The notes under the pieces are model-generated. The model had not been told where the DNA came from. It saw only the letters and a program-made list of their open reading frames with translations, and did not search any database. 64,000 nt of DNA, from assembly GCF_047948215.1 (NCBI RefSeq), contig NC_134455.1:349430491-349494490 (forward strand). The letters run 5' to 3'. Shown in pieces: positions 12,401 through 28,500 of the stretch (its first letter is position 1; each line of letters starts with the position of its first letter). The position numbers and the translations under genes were made by a program. Source of the DNA: Lycorma delicatula. Taxonomy: Eukaryota; Arthropoda; Insecta; Hemiptera; Fulgoridae.

Positions 12401-15400
12401 ATGACATAATTCCATCTAATGATAATAAATCTAATAATAATATTATAAATAATATATTAATACATATTATATATTAATAAATCTAATAATATTATTATTA
12501 AATTTATTACCATTAGATGTAACACTAATTTATTATCAATAAATTTATTATTAACATTGCCAGTCAAAATGACCTTAATATTCTTAAAACTGAATCTTCT
12601 TGATTTCTCTTTCCTGAAAAACTAAATATAGTATCATTAAGATTTCTTTAAAAAAATATTCATTGACTAAGTAATAAAACCATAGCAGTTGAAATATCTT
12701 TTCCCAACCAATCATCACATTTTGCCAGGTTTTTAGAATTCTGGCTGATAAATACAGAAGTCATTTTTGAGCTAGGTAATTAATTTCATGCTGAATCTGA
12801 AAGATTATTATAAAAATGCATGTAAAAACAGGGGGAGTCTCAATTTTTGTTAAAGACTACCTTATCAATAAAGTTGAAAGTTAATATATATTTGTATATA
12901 TATTAACTTTATATTTGGAATATATACATATGAAGAAATTAATTTTGAATATTATGCAATTTAATGGCCTAATTTAACATTGATATTATTGATATGGTAA
13001 TTTATTGATTTTTTCCAGTTTTTTAAAATCTTAAATAAATTTTACTTTTGGAAACTCATTTAAAAACTTTTATTGATTCAGTGTCATAATGTTAATGATT
13101 TTAATGCTAACTTTCAAGAAAATTCTAATCTTGTGATGAATGAACTATTAATTCAGTTTGAGTTTACAAGTCTAAATATTTTGATCTTCCAGACAAGTAG
13201 AATTACAAGGACCTTGGCTATCTAAATAGATAATATTTTTACAATTTACAAAAGATTAATTTTTGATTCTTTTGTACAGATTATAGTCTTCAGTTCACAA
13301 TTGTCAAATTGCAATAGAATCATTTGCATAACATGCAATGAGACATGATTAGTCTTATTCTTTTAAAAGGTCGATTGATAAAGATTCAGTTTGAAATTTG
13401 TGAACCTTATTGTCAGATGTAAATTGAGAAAGTAATCCCAGAATTAGCCTTGATAAAGAATTTAATAATTTTCTAAATGCTTATCAGAAGGCATTTCTAA
13501 TTTCCCTTTAATAAAAAAGACACAGTTTAAACATAAAAAGAAAAGTGCACGGACTACTAAAGGTAAGAGTTTTTGAAAAGCAAAAACCTTTTTTTATCTA
13601 ATTTTCTAAAGTGGTTAAGTGTTACAAGTTTCTAAAGCAAACATTAATCTCTGCTGATAATCTTCTCTGTCACTTGTTTAGAAGAAGCAAAAGTTCAAAA
13701 CTTTCTGTATTTATATTGACAATTAAGTATTTATTTATTTTTGCAGTAAAGTATAAACAGGCTTATGGCTACTTACAGTTACCGATGGATAATTTGTAGC
13801 GTGTAAAAAGTGCCATACCTGACTGGAATTCAGACCCAAGAACCTGTGGATGAAAAGCCGAGATACTACTACTCTGTCGTGGAGATTGACAAAGTATTGT
13901 AATGTAAGTAAGAATAGGTCTGATATTTGGGGGCATACATATCTGTACCCTTGCTAGATCTGTTTTTGGGGTAACAAAATCTTTATTTTATTTATTTATT
14001 TTTTTTTTGGAGTTTAATTTCATTTGGTTAATGAAATGAAAGTTATGACCATTAAAACCATTATGCTCTAACAACATGTGTTACAAAACTACCCTTTTCA
14101 TTTAAAAGTTTTTACATACTCCCTGGGTGTTTGAATTGTGGTAATCTCATACTAGAAAAATAAATTGCTTCAAGGTAGAAGCATTTGTTAAATTTCATTT
14201 TTCTATGTTTAACTCTTAAAAGGTTAAATAACATCTTAACAGTTTTTATGAATACTTGGTATATTTTATCAATTTACCATCTTTGAAGAATTAAGCTTAA
14301 TTGCTCAGTTTATTTAAAGACTATTTTCAGTTAGGAACTTGCTTGTACATGCTGATGTGTTATTTAAAATTTTTGTTAGTTTCCTGATTTTTTCTGTTGC
14401 ATTTAAGTGATATTTTCAGTATTAATAAAATCTATTTATTTTTTTTAACCAAGGAATATATAAGTTACTGAAATAAAATACCAGAATACTGCTCTTTAAA
14501 TCATATAATAATTTAGTGTACAATAGCTGTAATTATTGTGTGCAGTGTCATATGAGCATGTGGTAAATTAAAATAAATAATAAAAAATAAAGGTACAGTA
14601 ATTACATACCTAATATTATGCCATAGATGATAGGTCCTGGTATAAATGATATTAAAATTAAACATAATTCTATCAGTCCAATTGAGAATGCCTTGTCATC
14701 TGGAGATACACATCTGTAAATTCAATTTAAAAAAGCAGCTCACATTTATAAATATTTCTTACACATAGTTCTGTAAATGAATGTAATTTTGCAAAAGCAA
14801 TATTACTATCTTAATGAATTTTTAAACAATAGAAATTAAAAAACCCTAAAATTTTCTACATTTCATTCAACACATGCATAAATGTGTTTAAAAATCTTTT
14901 ATTAATGCCTACAGAATTATTAATTAGTTATTAGTTACTTTTTATATTCAGTATTTATATTTAGTATTTTATCTTCATAATATGAGGATACACAATTAGA
15001 CATGAGATGTAATCTTATTTATCTATATTTTAAATAAATAATTTGAACTTCAATTAATTTTGTATTTTGTGATGCTGCTCTGATCAAGATTTTAGCATAG
15101 TTTTACTTGATCCATCTACACAAATACTAGGGCAGTTCCTTTTTTTATCTGTGGAATAACATCCCTATCCCTCATGTGATCTATAAAATGTATTATGCAA
15201 TTTTCATGTGATTCTTGAAATTATATTTCATCCATTTTTTAAACACATTATCCAAATACATGTACAGTGGCACATAATTTGCTGTTTTTTCTTTATCTGT
15301 GTAACAAAAGGTCTATAAATAGAAGTATCTGTATGAGACAATTTGTACTGCAAACACAATTTTTCCTAATGTCCAGTTCAATAATTACGTATCTTGAAAT

Positions 15401-18400
15401 GCAAAATTCTCTGCCCTTCTCCAACGCATCAAGGAGTTTGCCCTTTTATTTTTCAAAAAGAACCTCTTTCCATCCATCAACACTAATAACATTTTTAAAA
15501 GTACTTGAGACTTATTGATATGTTACTGTATACATCAATCTGATTATTATTTTGTTAGCATATAACTAATTTTTTGAAATAGTTGTAAATCCTGTCAACT
15601 GACACAGTACAATTTTTGAATTGTTGAGCTCGTTACTACTGTCACAAATGAAATTTTCTTATGAAAAATTATTTTATATTAATATTTTTAATTTATTAGG
15701 TATTACCTTTAGTATTAATAAAATAATTTGTATACAGCTCAACTGTAAAAAATCATAATGTATACAGATCTATCCGAACACATTCATTTAAATATTTCAA
15801 CTATCTACTAACAATCACAGCTTTCATCCAAATAACTTTCTCTATAGTGTTAGATAATATATAATTCTTAAATATAAACAAAATTATTCAAAGTAAGAAA
15901 AAATGAATGGTTTGTCTCAAAGAACATGGCTTTGTGATATCAGTAAAAGCTACAAACGATGACCTGAAGTCATGCTTTATACCAGCTCTGCATGCCACAA
16001 ATTATTTTCCTGTTCTTAGGAACATAATATTGATATTTATTGTTCATAAATTTTATTTCAGTGTTGAGCATAAATTACACAGCCAGTATAATTCTTATAG
16101 ATTGAGTAACCAATTCTATAGGTATACAATAAAAACTGTATGACGGAAAATAAAGCTGTCAAAAATTTGTAATTAAATAACCAGGTTGTCAATTTTCCCC
16201 TTAATTAATGATAATATCATTACTCAAGAAATCATAGATTAAAAAGCAAATTTATGTATGGAATACATAAAATGTATTTGCATAAAAATCTTTTACGTGA
16301 CTAGGAACTGCAATCAAATTTAGCAGACATTTATTAAAATTTTTTATAAGATGCTAGATTAATTTATTTACTTAATAGTTAATAAGAACAGTCTGCCATT
16401 AATTTAAAAAAAATCCCTTACAAGATTCAACGTTTCTGTTGATTTGACTATTACAGGGTAAGATAATATTTTTACCAAAGCGAAAATACGTCTCATAGAA
16501 AAAGGGAGTAGATATTTTTCATTGAGAGATGTATACTTCTCATGACCAAATAACTTTTTTAAGAACATACTGTTAAGTAAAAAAAAAAATTATTATGAAA
16601 ACAGGATCTTTTCGTTACAAGTTGCCAGGCCAGGTCTAGTGGTAAACTCGTCGCCGCACATCACTGGTATAACAGTTGATTTTCGAAGTCGAAGGTTCAA
16701 ATCTTAGTAAAAGTTAGCCTTGTTTATACGGATCTAAAATACTAGACAGTGGATACGGAAGTACTTTGCTGGTTGGAGTTCAATTAAGTACACATCTCAG
16801 GAACGGTCGGGCTTAGTCAGTACACGACTTACACCTAGTTTACGTTACACACATCTCATTGGGCCAGGGGTTCAATTATTCACTAATTGAACAGATTGCA
16901 ACCTACATTATAGGAATAAAAGAAAAGTTACAAGGCAACAAATTAGTAATATTTATAAATTATCTAGTTGCAATTCTGTGTATTATTAGTTATTATACAC
17001 TATGTTAATTACATACCATAATTTGAGTTTGTACAGTTGGTAGCATAATCTTTCATAATGTAATTTCTTTGCTAACATATGTTAATTTATTTGTTTAATC
17101 TAAAATAAAATAATTTTTCTTTTTGTATTTAACCGTGAATTCAAGTTAGCATTTTTATTTAGAACTGACTTAATTTCGTGTTAGGCTTATTGTTTATAAG
17201 TTAATAGCCAACAACTTTTTATGTTATTCGTTAAAAAACCAGTTTATGGTTTTACAGCTAATTTCAATAACCTTTGGCGTAACGCTCTATTTTGCAGTAG
17301 TCTCGTATTTTATTTATAACTCGATGCTCTGTAGGTAATTTTTAAAAGCTATTAAAAATTGATAAAACGTGATGACAGAATTATAGCTTATTTGAATGAA
17401 TAAAGTTAAGTTAGACTTAAGAAAGACAGTAAGTGTATACCTGATAATGAAAGCCTAATGACTTGCCTAATAGTGATTACGATTATGAATGGGTGTCCAG
17501 TGTTTTAGGTGATAGAAGAGTTTTGTTTTGATTTTTTAAAACATGATTTTTTTGTTTTATTTTGAAGTACCTTAATGAAACAATAAGCTTATCATTATTA
17601 AACATTTATTATGCTTACACTTATTTCCTTTTGAAGTACGTCATTTCTCGGGGCTGGGGCTCCAACAAAAAGTCAGAACAAGTTTTCAAAATACTAAAAT
17701 GGGCTGTCAGTTCATGTTTGGCGCCTATAAGTATTAGTTTTGTAGACTGACAGAAAATTAAAAATGTTACCTTATTCTTATGTTTATGAGTGTGCAATTT
17801 TTACAAAAAATATTCTAAAAAATGTATTCTATCAAACAAGATAACAGAACTGTTTTTATGTAACTAACGATACTTTGACTTTCAAGGAATGGCATTACTA
17901 ATCGTAACTTAAACATAACCTTTCTAAAAATACTTTGTTATTTGTCACCTTTCAAAAGCAAGCAGTGTTGGCTGTTTTGATTAATATTACCAGAGTTACG
18001 CTATCTTAAATCTATGTATCTGTAGATCACAAAGAAACTTTTTCCTCGACCCCAGTATAATTGTTTTATATTTCATCATTGTTACTATACTAACAAATTT
18101 TTAATGACTAATGATTCCTTTATTGGATTGTAATTTTTTTAAACCACTGCATACTTTGCTTTGTAATTTCTGAAAAAAATTTCAAGTCATTTATTTATAA
18201 AGTGTGGTTTTCCTAATACTATAGGTTGTATTTAATTGATTGAGCTTTAATCTGTTCCATTGTTTTACTGGTTATTAACTATTGTATTTTTTTTTTATAT
18301 AAACAATTAGTCAGTTTCCCTAATTATTAATAATAGAATGGTTCATTAAAAAATAAAGTGGAAAACATTTCTATTAATACTTATTCAGTGTTCATCAGAG

Positions 18401-19523
18401 AAAGTGATCATCTGAGTAAGTGTTGTCCTTTTGCTATTATGGCATTCCTGAAAGCATTTAATCACTGAATTACATTTTTTCAATAAAATTTTGCCCAAAT
18501 CTATAAATCAGCTAAATTTTCATTCAAAATCTTGTGGTGATTCAGGTTATTTGAATCCAAAGAAAAAAAGTTTTGCCTTTAAAGTTTTCTCAGAATGTAA
18601 AATGGATAGGTCATATTCCTTGACCTATCCATTCAAGAAAAGTTTATAGAGGAATAGTCTTGAAGAACATGGTGAGGACTTCTCCCATTTTGTTGCTAAA
18701 CATAAGTATGTTAATGTCAAACACATAGGTGTTCAGTAGCCTGGGAATAACATCTGAAAATATGAATTGCCTATTTTATTTCTGTAAAAGAAATAACATT
18801 CTGATACTCATTTTTGGTGATTTTACATCAAACATGAACTTCGGGTGTAATAATTCCTTCAATATAATTTGATAAGTATTTTCATCAGAACAATGAAGTT
18901 ACCAGTTACCACATCACAGTTAGAGAAGTGAGTGTCTATGAAACAAAGAAAAATAAATTCCTCAATATTCAATTTTTTCTCTTCGAAGATAATTTAAAAA
19001 AAAAATTATGATTGTAATCTTGGCCAATAACACTTACAACTGTATTTCCTTTAGAACCTTTTGTAAACTTGTTCTGGATAGTTTCAGCAGCAGTAACTTT
19101 TCTGATTGCTTAGAGCTCTCGACAACAAGTCGTTAGTTTTCTAAAGTGTCTAGTTCATGGCTTACCTGGTTGTGAGCATCAACAAAGCATCCAATATTTT
19201 CAGATCTTGTATTCAACTTTAAAATGTTGAGTCGGTAGTAGAGAATTAGGAAATCTTGCTTGGATGGCAACTGTATCCTTACTTTTTTCATTAACATTGA
19301 AACTTTGTTTTTATTCTCTGTATTTTAAAACCGTTATTTTCAATAAAGATAGCAAAAATGAACTGAACAGCTACTGAGAGCAGTTAACATAATAGTTATA
19401 TTGGCTGAATACTATATAAACTACAAAACACAAAACTTTTTTTTTACTTTTACAAAATTTAAATCGTCATTCAGCAAGACTTAATTTTAGCTCATATATT
19501 ATCAATATGTGAGCTTGTATATT

Positions 19524-19586
<63 letters not shown>

Positions 19587-22500
19587 TTGTATTACAACTG
19601 AAATACTTTTAATCAATAATTTAGATGTACCATCCCAATTCTCAATAAAAACTTAAAACCCAGTACAAAAACAAAGTACCAGATGGCACCTGAGGAATAA
19701 CATTAGAAATGGGAATCGATGAAAGTATTGATAAGTTAACAATTTAACTATAATTAAACATCAAGCTTGATTATAATATAAGGATCAAAATGCGTCTCTC
19801 AATTGGTAACTTTTGTATTATAACTATATTAAGTAGTTTATTGATGAATTTCTGAATTGAAAAATAAGTAATTTAATTGTAAATAAAGAATAAAATTCTA
19901 ACCTAAACTGAATTAAACTATTTCCAGCTCTTCCAGTGGAAGATGTGAATCGTAGGATGCTCATGAGTATGACGAAAGTAAGAAATTGTTGGCTGCAATC
20001 AACAGGGCATGACCCGGAAATAACAGTGCCTGTTGTACCAGCACATGAACAGTCGGTATATATCTAAAAAAAAATGGTTATTTGTTAGAAAAAAAGTTAA
20101 TATTATATGAAAATATAAATAACATTACATTTAGTATTGCAATCTTTTGAATAGATATTAATTTAGAAGTTACCTTTGAACTGTTGACTAATGTGTATGA
20201 ATTACATCCAGCGTGACATGGTGAATAGAAAGTCATATTTGTTTCTAGGTTGCATACTGGGTCATATTTGACAGTTGCAGTACAGTTGCAATGAGAATTA
20301 CATTCAGCAGTTAGATTCCAACTGAAAAATGATAACTTTATTCGTTAAAAAGTTGGTTTTTATGTTATCAGATATCAATGAAATTATTTACTGTCATTCT
20401 ATCTTAACTTTTATTTTACTCTATTTTAAAACCAGAAAATGGTATTGTGTGTCCATAAAATAATGGTGGGATTTTTAAACTGTCAAATTTCAGAACAATG
20501 GATGACAGAGATATGCAGTACGTATATCAAAGTAGAGAAACTCTCCAAGAATCTTACCCTTTAGTAGATTTCAATATGGATTCCTTGGTTGTCCTGCAGA
20601 TATCAAGACAATATTCAGTTTTTTGCCATACATACCACAGAACATCTGTTGTGATATACAAAACACCTTCAGTGATCTGTTCTTTTAAACGATCCAAATT
20701 TTTAATTTGAATAGAGAACACTTTTTCTTTACATATTCTTACAAATAAAAATCCATAGGGGTGAAATTTGGAGACTAGGGAGGCCAGACTATTTGCTATT
20801 CATCTGACCCATCATTGCAGGGGAATTATTTCTCACACAAATGTGGCAAAATGCGAAGGAGCTCTGACTAACTGTGAGTAGAGTTTTCTGGTATTTGTGG
20901 CATTGCATGTCCTTCTAACATATTCAAGAAGTTTTATCCCATTATAATTTTTTCATCAGTAAAGTGAAGAGCAAAAACTGCCTCATTTGTTCACATCAAC
21001 TTTTGATGTACCATTATGATGTGAAGTATTTGAACATTATGCCATTGTACTCGCCCTAAAACATGAAACAGCTTCTTCACTGAAAATAAACTTGTTTAAA
21101 AACAATGTGTCATAATTTAACTTGTAGAATGTGCCTGTAAATTTGGATTATTTAATTTTGTTCTGTAGATAAATTTGAAATATAAAGGCTGTCCCAAAGC
21201 AACAACTGTCCGTAGCACTCGTATTTGTAACAGTGCTATCTAACGAAACAACAATGATGTAAGTGTGCTGTTCAATTTATTAAGGGGCTAATGATAGAGG
21301 AGGTGGTAAGGCAGTTTAAATAATTCTTGGTGCAATGCACATTTGAAAAGTACATAAATTTAACCATACAGATGTATTTTATGAATGAGTTTACAAAAAT
21401 TATATGCAATTGCTGTCATTGCTCATTACATTTCATCTTTATATCTTATTGAATAAATGTAGATTGTCTTCAAGTGACTCTAACTAGTGATTACAAATTT
21501 CCACTTGATTATTCAACAGACACATATTGAGCAGATTCGTTGCATATTCAAGTGGTTGGTCAGGATGCATGAATACACATTTTTGGAATGTCTTATGATT
21601 TATGGTTCAGACTGACATTTATCTACTATCATAAATAATCACCATCATGATGTTAATGTTTGTAAATATCATGGTTTGCTTGTAAATATCCTTACGAGGA
21701 AAATACGTGCTCATAATTCTCATTTCTTTTAAGGTGGCAAAAGAAATAAGTTTTCCCATTTTCAATTGATTTTTCATGCAGACTATGATTAACTACATGG
21801 GGTTTCCATATGGTTTCTTTGCAAATCTCATAAGTATGTTCTACTAGGCTGTAAAATTCATCCTTCATCTCCTCAATTTTCTCTTCAGTAGGTGCATGAT
21901 AACTTATAACGATATTTTTAGATCTTCCTTTCAGTCGGACATAGCAGATTCTTTCACTTAAAGCTCAAAATTGCATTATTTTAGTAGTACAACATTTTGT
22001 TATGGCAACTCCAGTGCCATACTGGTATTCAACATTCCTTTATCCACTATATAATATGGTATAGTTTTTCCTGTTACCCTTCTTTCCTCTGCCAACTAAA
22101 TTTCTTGCAGTGCTACCACAAACAAGTTGTAAGCTTCTAAGTCACCGTCCAAGATCACTGCCACACCTGGCAGGGAGGTATAGTGTTCTTATATTCCAGC
22201 TTCCAAATCTCATATCTTTTTTGTTTCTGTTGTTTAAAACCAACCCTGTCCTCAATTTAGGCTTGTTGTGTGTGTTTCTGAACAAGTCCATTTTTCCGAT
22301 GTAAGGGTGTTAGCCCTATGATCAACCTCCAAAATAGAGGACCTGTTTCAGGTCATCTAGCTCTAGCCTACTTTATCAGTGCCACTCCCACAGAAAATGG
22401 ATTTCCCAACCTGCAATACTGGGAAGTACCAGCACAACTTTTAGTAAGCACCTTCACTTTTTCACCACTGCGGCAGGCAGTATAGTGAGTCCATCACTTG

Positions 22501-25500
22501 GTAGAGAACAGGACTCTACCTATTACTACTCATCAACAGTACGTAAAAAATTCAACATGTACATTATACCATTGAAACTAATAAAAAAATTCCTTTAAAA
22601 ACTAGATATTGTAATATCATAGAAGTTAAGAATAAAGTAAGAAAAGATGATAATTTTAATTTAATTAACTGTTGGTGATAATAATAAAGTGAGAGTACCT
22701 ATTCACAAAAACAGTCCAAAATAATATACTGTGTTCATGAAGTAACACTGACTTTTCAAACAGTCATAGTTTTTAAAACCATGGAAAGCATGCAGAAGTA
22801 CACATCAAAATGAAGAGAAACTATCCACAATTTCAATACTTAAACAAGTTCTAATACCACTATATATATGCTGTATAACAAGGATAACAGCCCCATGTAG
22901 CTCATTGTTCACAATAATTACAGTGCAGAGAAAGTTTAATGTATTTTGTGGCCAAATTTTAATGTTTAATTCTTTGAAAAATCTTTCCACATTTTGGCGT
23001 AAATCTTTCCACATATAGGATGATGCCAAATCTTGTTGGAACACATTGCCTTGTGGGAGTTTGTTTGGATGTTGTTACAACCTTTTCCTTCAGAATTTTG
23101 ATATTTCTATCACTTTTCAACATACCATGTTTTGGAAGCAATGGACAAGGGCCTTCAAATGTGAAACGACCCCAAAACATTTTTTCTGGGGATGATTAAC
23201 TGATGTTGGGTACGAGCTGGTAATATATTTTCACCTGATGCTTTTCTGTGTATGGAACTTTTTGTCCCTGAACATAAAAATGTGACTTGTCAGAAAATAT
23301 CAATTTTTTCCAGTTTCTTTAGTCCATTTAATATGTGCTTTGGCCCACTGGCCCACAAGAACCTTTTTTTTGCATATTGCTGGTGTTTAGCATTTTTTAA
23401 GCTGTTCAACAAGATTTACGTCTAGCTGCAAGAAATCAGTGTTTGACAGTTGTCACGTGTAAGTCTGTTTTACTGGCTGCTAGTTCTTGATTTAATTCCA
23501 CAGCAGATGATTTTGTTTCAAGTTTACTTTTTTCACTAATAACAGATCCTGTAGTTTTTTTTTATAGCTCCATTTCCTTTGCTTTGAGGCGAAAAGGAAC
23601 CAGATTCTTTAAATTGTTTTAAAATAGCATTCACTATTCCTAACCCAATACCACACTCAGAAGCTATTTGACATTGTGTCATACTGATATACTTAGAAAG
23701 AGAAATAGTTTTTGAACGCTTTCTTGCAGTCCCATTAAATATCAAGACAGAACAAAAATATGAAAATATGATTCTGTAATAAAAAATGAAATAAACTTTT
23801 ACAATATACTACAGAGTGTACCATATAAAACGCAACCAATCAATCACTGATCCATGAAATTTCAGAAGTCAAGCTTACTACCCTACTTGTTACTGAAATG
23901 GACTCGTCCAACATCTGAACATCGCGGCGACGCAGTAGAACACTACCGATAGTAACAACAATGCAATCATAACGTTCAGTGTATTGCTAGAGACAAGATG
24001 GTGTTTTCATTGTCGATTCGTACTTCAGTACGAAATCAGTGATTGCAGTCCAAGATTTGTTTCGCCATAAGTACCCAGATAAACCGGCTCCTAACAAAAC
24101 ATCAGTTTTAAGGTTAGCTGCAAAATTTAGAGAGACCGGTTCTGTTAATAACAAGGAACACAAAAGATCTGCGTCAGTGTTGATTACAGATTCAGTCACT
24201 GAAATCAAAGACCGATTACTCGCCTCGCCAAATAAATCGATCAGACGTTTATCTGCTGAAATTAATTTGTCTAACTCAATCGGTCATCGGGCGACCAAAC
24301 AATTACAATTACGACCTTATCGCATTCAAACGATTCATCGATTTATTGAACCCCACAAAGAAAAACGGCTACAATATTGTCAACGGTTCCGTCAATTTCT
24401 GCGCGAGGGAATTAATGTTATGGATTCGTTATTTTTCACAGATGAAGCACGGTTTCATTTGGACGGCTACGTAAACAGCCAAAACAGTAGAATTTGGAGT
24501 GGTGAAAATCCCTACGTTTATCGCGAAAAACAATTACACCCGCAGAAGTCAAGCGTGTGGTGCGCGATATCGCGGAAGAAAATAATCGGTCCTATTTTTT
24601 TCGAGTACACGATTAATGTAGAACGATATCAGGATATTTTATTTCTATTCGTCGCACTCTTGGAAGAGGAAGACAGACACTGCTGGCTACAACATGACGG
24701 TGCGACATCGCACTACGCAGGTTCAACTTCTGATTTCGTCGAGGAATTCTTTGGTAATCGTGTTATCGGTCGAGGCTTGTGGCCACCAAGATCTCCAGAT
24801 TTGACTGCGGCGGATTTTTTTCTATGGAGTTACCTCAAATAAAAAGCCTACAGCAACAAACCACAAACACTTGAACAATTGAAAGTCAATATTGAACAAG
24901 CTGTATTAAATATCCTGCCACAAACTTTGAAAAAAGTTGCAAGAAACGCTGTTAAAAGAATTGAAGCTTGTATTCAAGAAGATGGCGGGCACTTCCAACA
25001 TTTACTCTAAATATAAGGTAATGGTTGGTAATAATAAAAATTACATTTACATTTATACATGCCTTTTTATTATTTCAATACCTAACAATGTAAGGTTGGG
25101 TTGCGTTTTAGGACACTGTATTTATAACATGAAGATTACTAAATAACCAAAGAATAACAACCTAACATTATACATACAACTTGTATGTGGATGTGGTGAA
25201 GTAGTTTAGCCACAACATACAAATAAACAAAAACATTCCCTGCATTCAGATTAATTTGCTTGCTATTTTATCAATGCAGTCTTATTTTTCACTGGTTGAA
25301 GGCATGGAACAAATCAGTTTTTATACAACCGTCTTCTTGCTGTATCAACCTAATCAAAATGTGTTTCTTAGGGAAAAGAAAAAGTCATATTGCGTAAAAT
25401 CTGACAAATATGAGGATGTTGCAGTTTGGGAATGGTGTTTGTCAGTCTGAAATTGCTTCACAGAAAGTGCAGTTTGAGCAGGAGTATTGATCTTATGAAG

Positions 25501-28500
25501 AATGAAGTCATTTTATAGATTTCTGTTAATTTTTTTGACCCTTTCTTTCAGTTTTGTAACAACTTTTAATAATAACAGTTTGCTGTTATGCCTTCTGGAA
25601 CCACTGGTAACCTTCTATGCAACTGCACCTTCCTAGGGCATTCATCGTCTTCTACTCTGACATTTTTCACTGAATCTTGTGTGCCCCTCAAATACATGTG
25701 TATGAAACAATTCAGTCTTCCTTGTAAGTCCCAATAAGAATTTGAAAAGATTTTGTTGGTGTTTTGTTCAGTTTTACTAAAAACTTCAAATTGTGATGTT
25801 GCTCATCTTTTAATTAGAGAAATATTTTAGCATGTAACTGAAAACACAACCGCACTAAATGATGACTTACACTCGATTGAGTGACTGAGAGTATTGATGT
25901 TTGTTTTGTAGATTCAGTCACATTCAGGAGTTTCGATAAAGAGTTCTCACTGCTTTCTCTAGGATGTAGAAACACAGTCTCATTATTTAATCAACACAGC
26001 TCATACAGATCTATCAACTATCCAGCTTCTGTTGTTTTTTTAGAAAAAATCTGGATTAATGAAGAAAAATTAGATCAGCCACGATATTATGTAGGCTTAT
26101 AGCAAATTTGAAATAATTTAATATTATATAAATTTTTACTGGTTTTTTTAAAAATTTAAACTTTTTTTAATAAGAATTTCTCAGCGAACTTTGAAGAACA
26201 TCAGAGGAACGCTTTCAGCCATATGAAGTTTGTTTTCCCATACTTGATGCTACTAGTAGTACACATTATTACTAGTGATGATGGTTGATAACAGATATTT
26301 ATAAAGTAAAAAAAAAAAAAATTGTGATTTTTAAAGAAAAAAGTGTATAACATGCACCATAGTTGTACTAGTAAAAAATGATGCTCTATATAATTGAACA
26401 CAAAGGGTTTCAAGGTACATCCAGATTTATGTCTTTCAAATCTGTACCACATTTCTATGGTCTTCCTAATTTAATTAATATTATTATTTCCCATGTTGTT
26501 TTTTAACTACCTCAGTAGGAATGGTATAGATTGATATAATTTATATCGTCACTTATAACCGTAAAAAAACATGGATTAGTTTCATATCTGTATTAATTAT
26601 TTAAGATTTCTGTTGGGTGTTCATATCTTATCAATTAGCCATTATCATTTTTTTATTTTTTGGTATTAATGTTTTTAGAAATGAGCTCTTTTATGAATTA
26701 AGAATTTTAAGATAAAGTTATAAATTTTTAAATATGTTAAAAAATTTAGAGAATATTGAATCTCAGGTCTGTTGCAAAGGGGCTCACAAAAATCTTCTGT
26801 AGTAAAACAAGGGTTAACCTACGATGTCTTCTGTGATCTTTGCATTCGTCCTACTTATTAACATTATATATGATGCTCTAGGTAAGAGTGTGGGTAGATA
26901 GATGACCTAAATATGAGAATTTTATTACATTTTTATGATCTTGTCCTACTTGTAGGTACCAGTAAAGTTAGAAAAAAAATGATGAATAATTTAAAAATAT
27001 ATTGTAACAAATTGAATTTAATAATGAATTTTGATAAATCTAAGACTACTACGATGTTTCAAATACTATGAGAGGAGTAAGGTTAAAAAAATATGTGTTG
27101 AAATAATAATGAAATTGTTAGTAATTTCAAAAATGTGAAAATCTCATTCACCTAAATTTGTCTGCATTCAAACATACATAACTTATATCTGTAGTCAAAT
27201 TTAGATTTAATGCATGGAAGTTCTCTTTGGCCATGTGACAATAAAGAGCTTTCATGAACATTATGTATGTAATATACTATATTTTTTTTAAATAAAAGAT
27301 TTGCAAAGCTACTTGTAGGACAGTGGTGATTCATGGGGCAAAATGTGAAGGTAGGAAAGCTTGGATGGCATAGAAAGTTTGCAAAGGTTGTTTTTATAGA
27401 GAATATTGAACATGTCAATGAATATTCTAATTACGCTTTTTATTTGGAATCTAGGATTGATACTATGACTTTGTTCACCTGGAAAACTTATTTTACATAT
27501 GTGCTCAGAGTTTTAGACTTACTGGAAGACTGGTCTAGGGTCTGGAAGGCTGGTCTAGTAAGGATTGTCGAGGACAGTCTGTGAGAGAATAATAATAATA
27601 AAATAAATTACCTGATTAAAAAGTTATAAAAATTTGTTTCAAAAATTTAATTTTAGTTTGGATTTAGATTTTAATAATAAAGAGGAGTGGCAGGTTAGTT
27701 GGATAAGCTGACAAATAGGATTGTGACTGATTTAAAGCAAAATTGATAGAGACACTGTTAGGGCATAATTTCATGGCATTTATAAAGGAACTAATTTTAA
27801 TTTGGGAGGGAAAAAATACATTACAGATGATAATAGTAGGAACTTCATGAGTACAATTTACAAATGAAGAAGTTCATTGTTACCATTCAACGCAACTCAT
27901 CTGAGAGAAGAAAATCGCTCATTGTATTTACATAGCAACTCAATGTAAGAGGCAGACATCATACATTTTTTCAGTTGTGTTAAAAAATGTCTAGTCAGTT
28001 TTATCTTGATTAAAGAAAGAATTGTAGTTTTCCAAATAGGGCAAAGTGGAATAGTTTAGTTCAGTAAGTGCAGGAGGCAAGTTGTAGACCAACCCACCAG
28101 GTTGATCTAGTGGTGAACTCGTCGCATATCAGCTGATTTTGAAGTTGAGTTCTGAGGTTTAATACCTAGTAAAGGCAGTTTTACAGATTTGAATACTAGT
28201 TTGTGGATACTGATGTTATTTGGTGGTTGGGTCTCAATTAACCACACATCTCAGGAATGGTCAACCTGAGACTGTACAAGACTACATTTCATTCCTACAT
28301 ATTATCCTCACTAACCTCTGAAGTAATACCTTACTATGGTTCCAGAGTGTAAGTAGAAAAGAGAGTAGGCAAGTCGATATATAAATCATTACTATATGAA
28401 TTTAATTGCTAAAAGAACTAATATTTTTTTTTTTACTAACAGTTTTTCTTTTCTGTTATATAATCTTTTCAAAGAACTTTACTATAAATATTTTTTATTT

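Noticed and set aside
18340..19340. Unidentified transposase relic
   Set aside because: Minus frames are partly open, but I could not match any catalytic or helix-turn-helix block.
25580..25780. Mariner helix-turn-helix relic on the minus strand
   Set aside because: Similarity limited to about 25 residues with no second block in register; left as unidentified.
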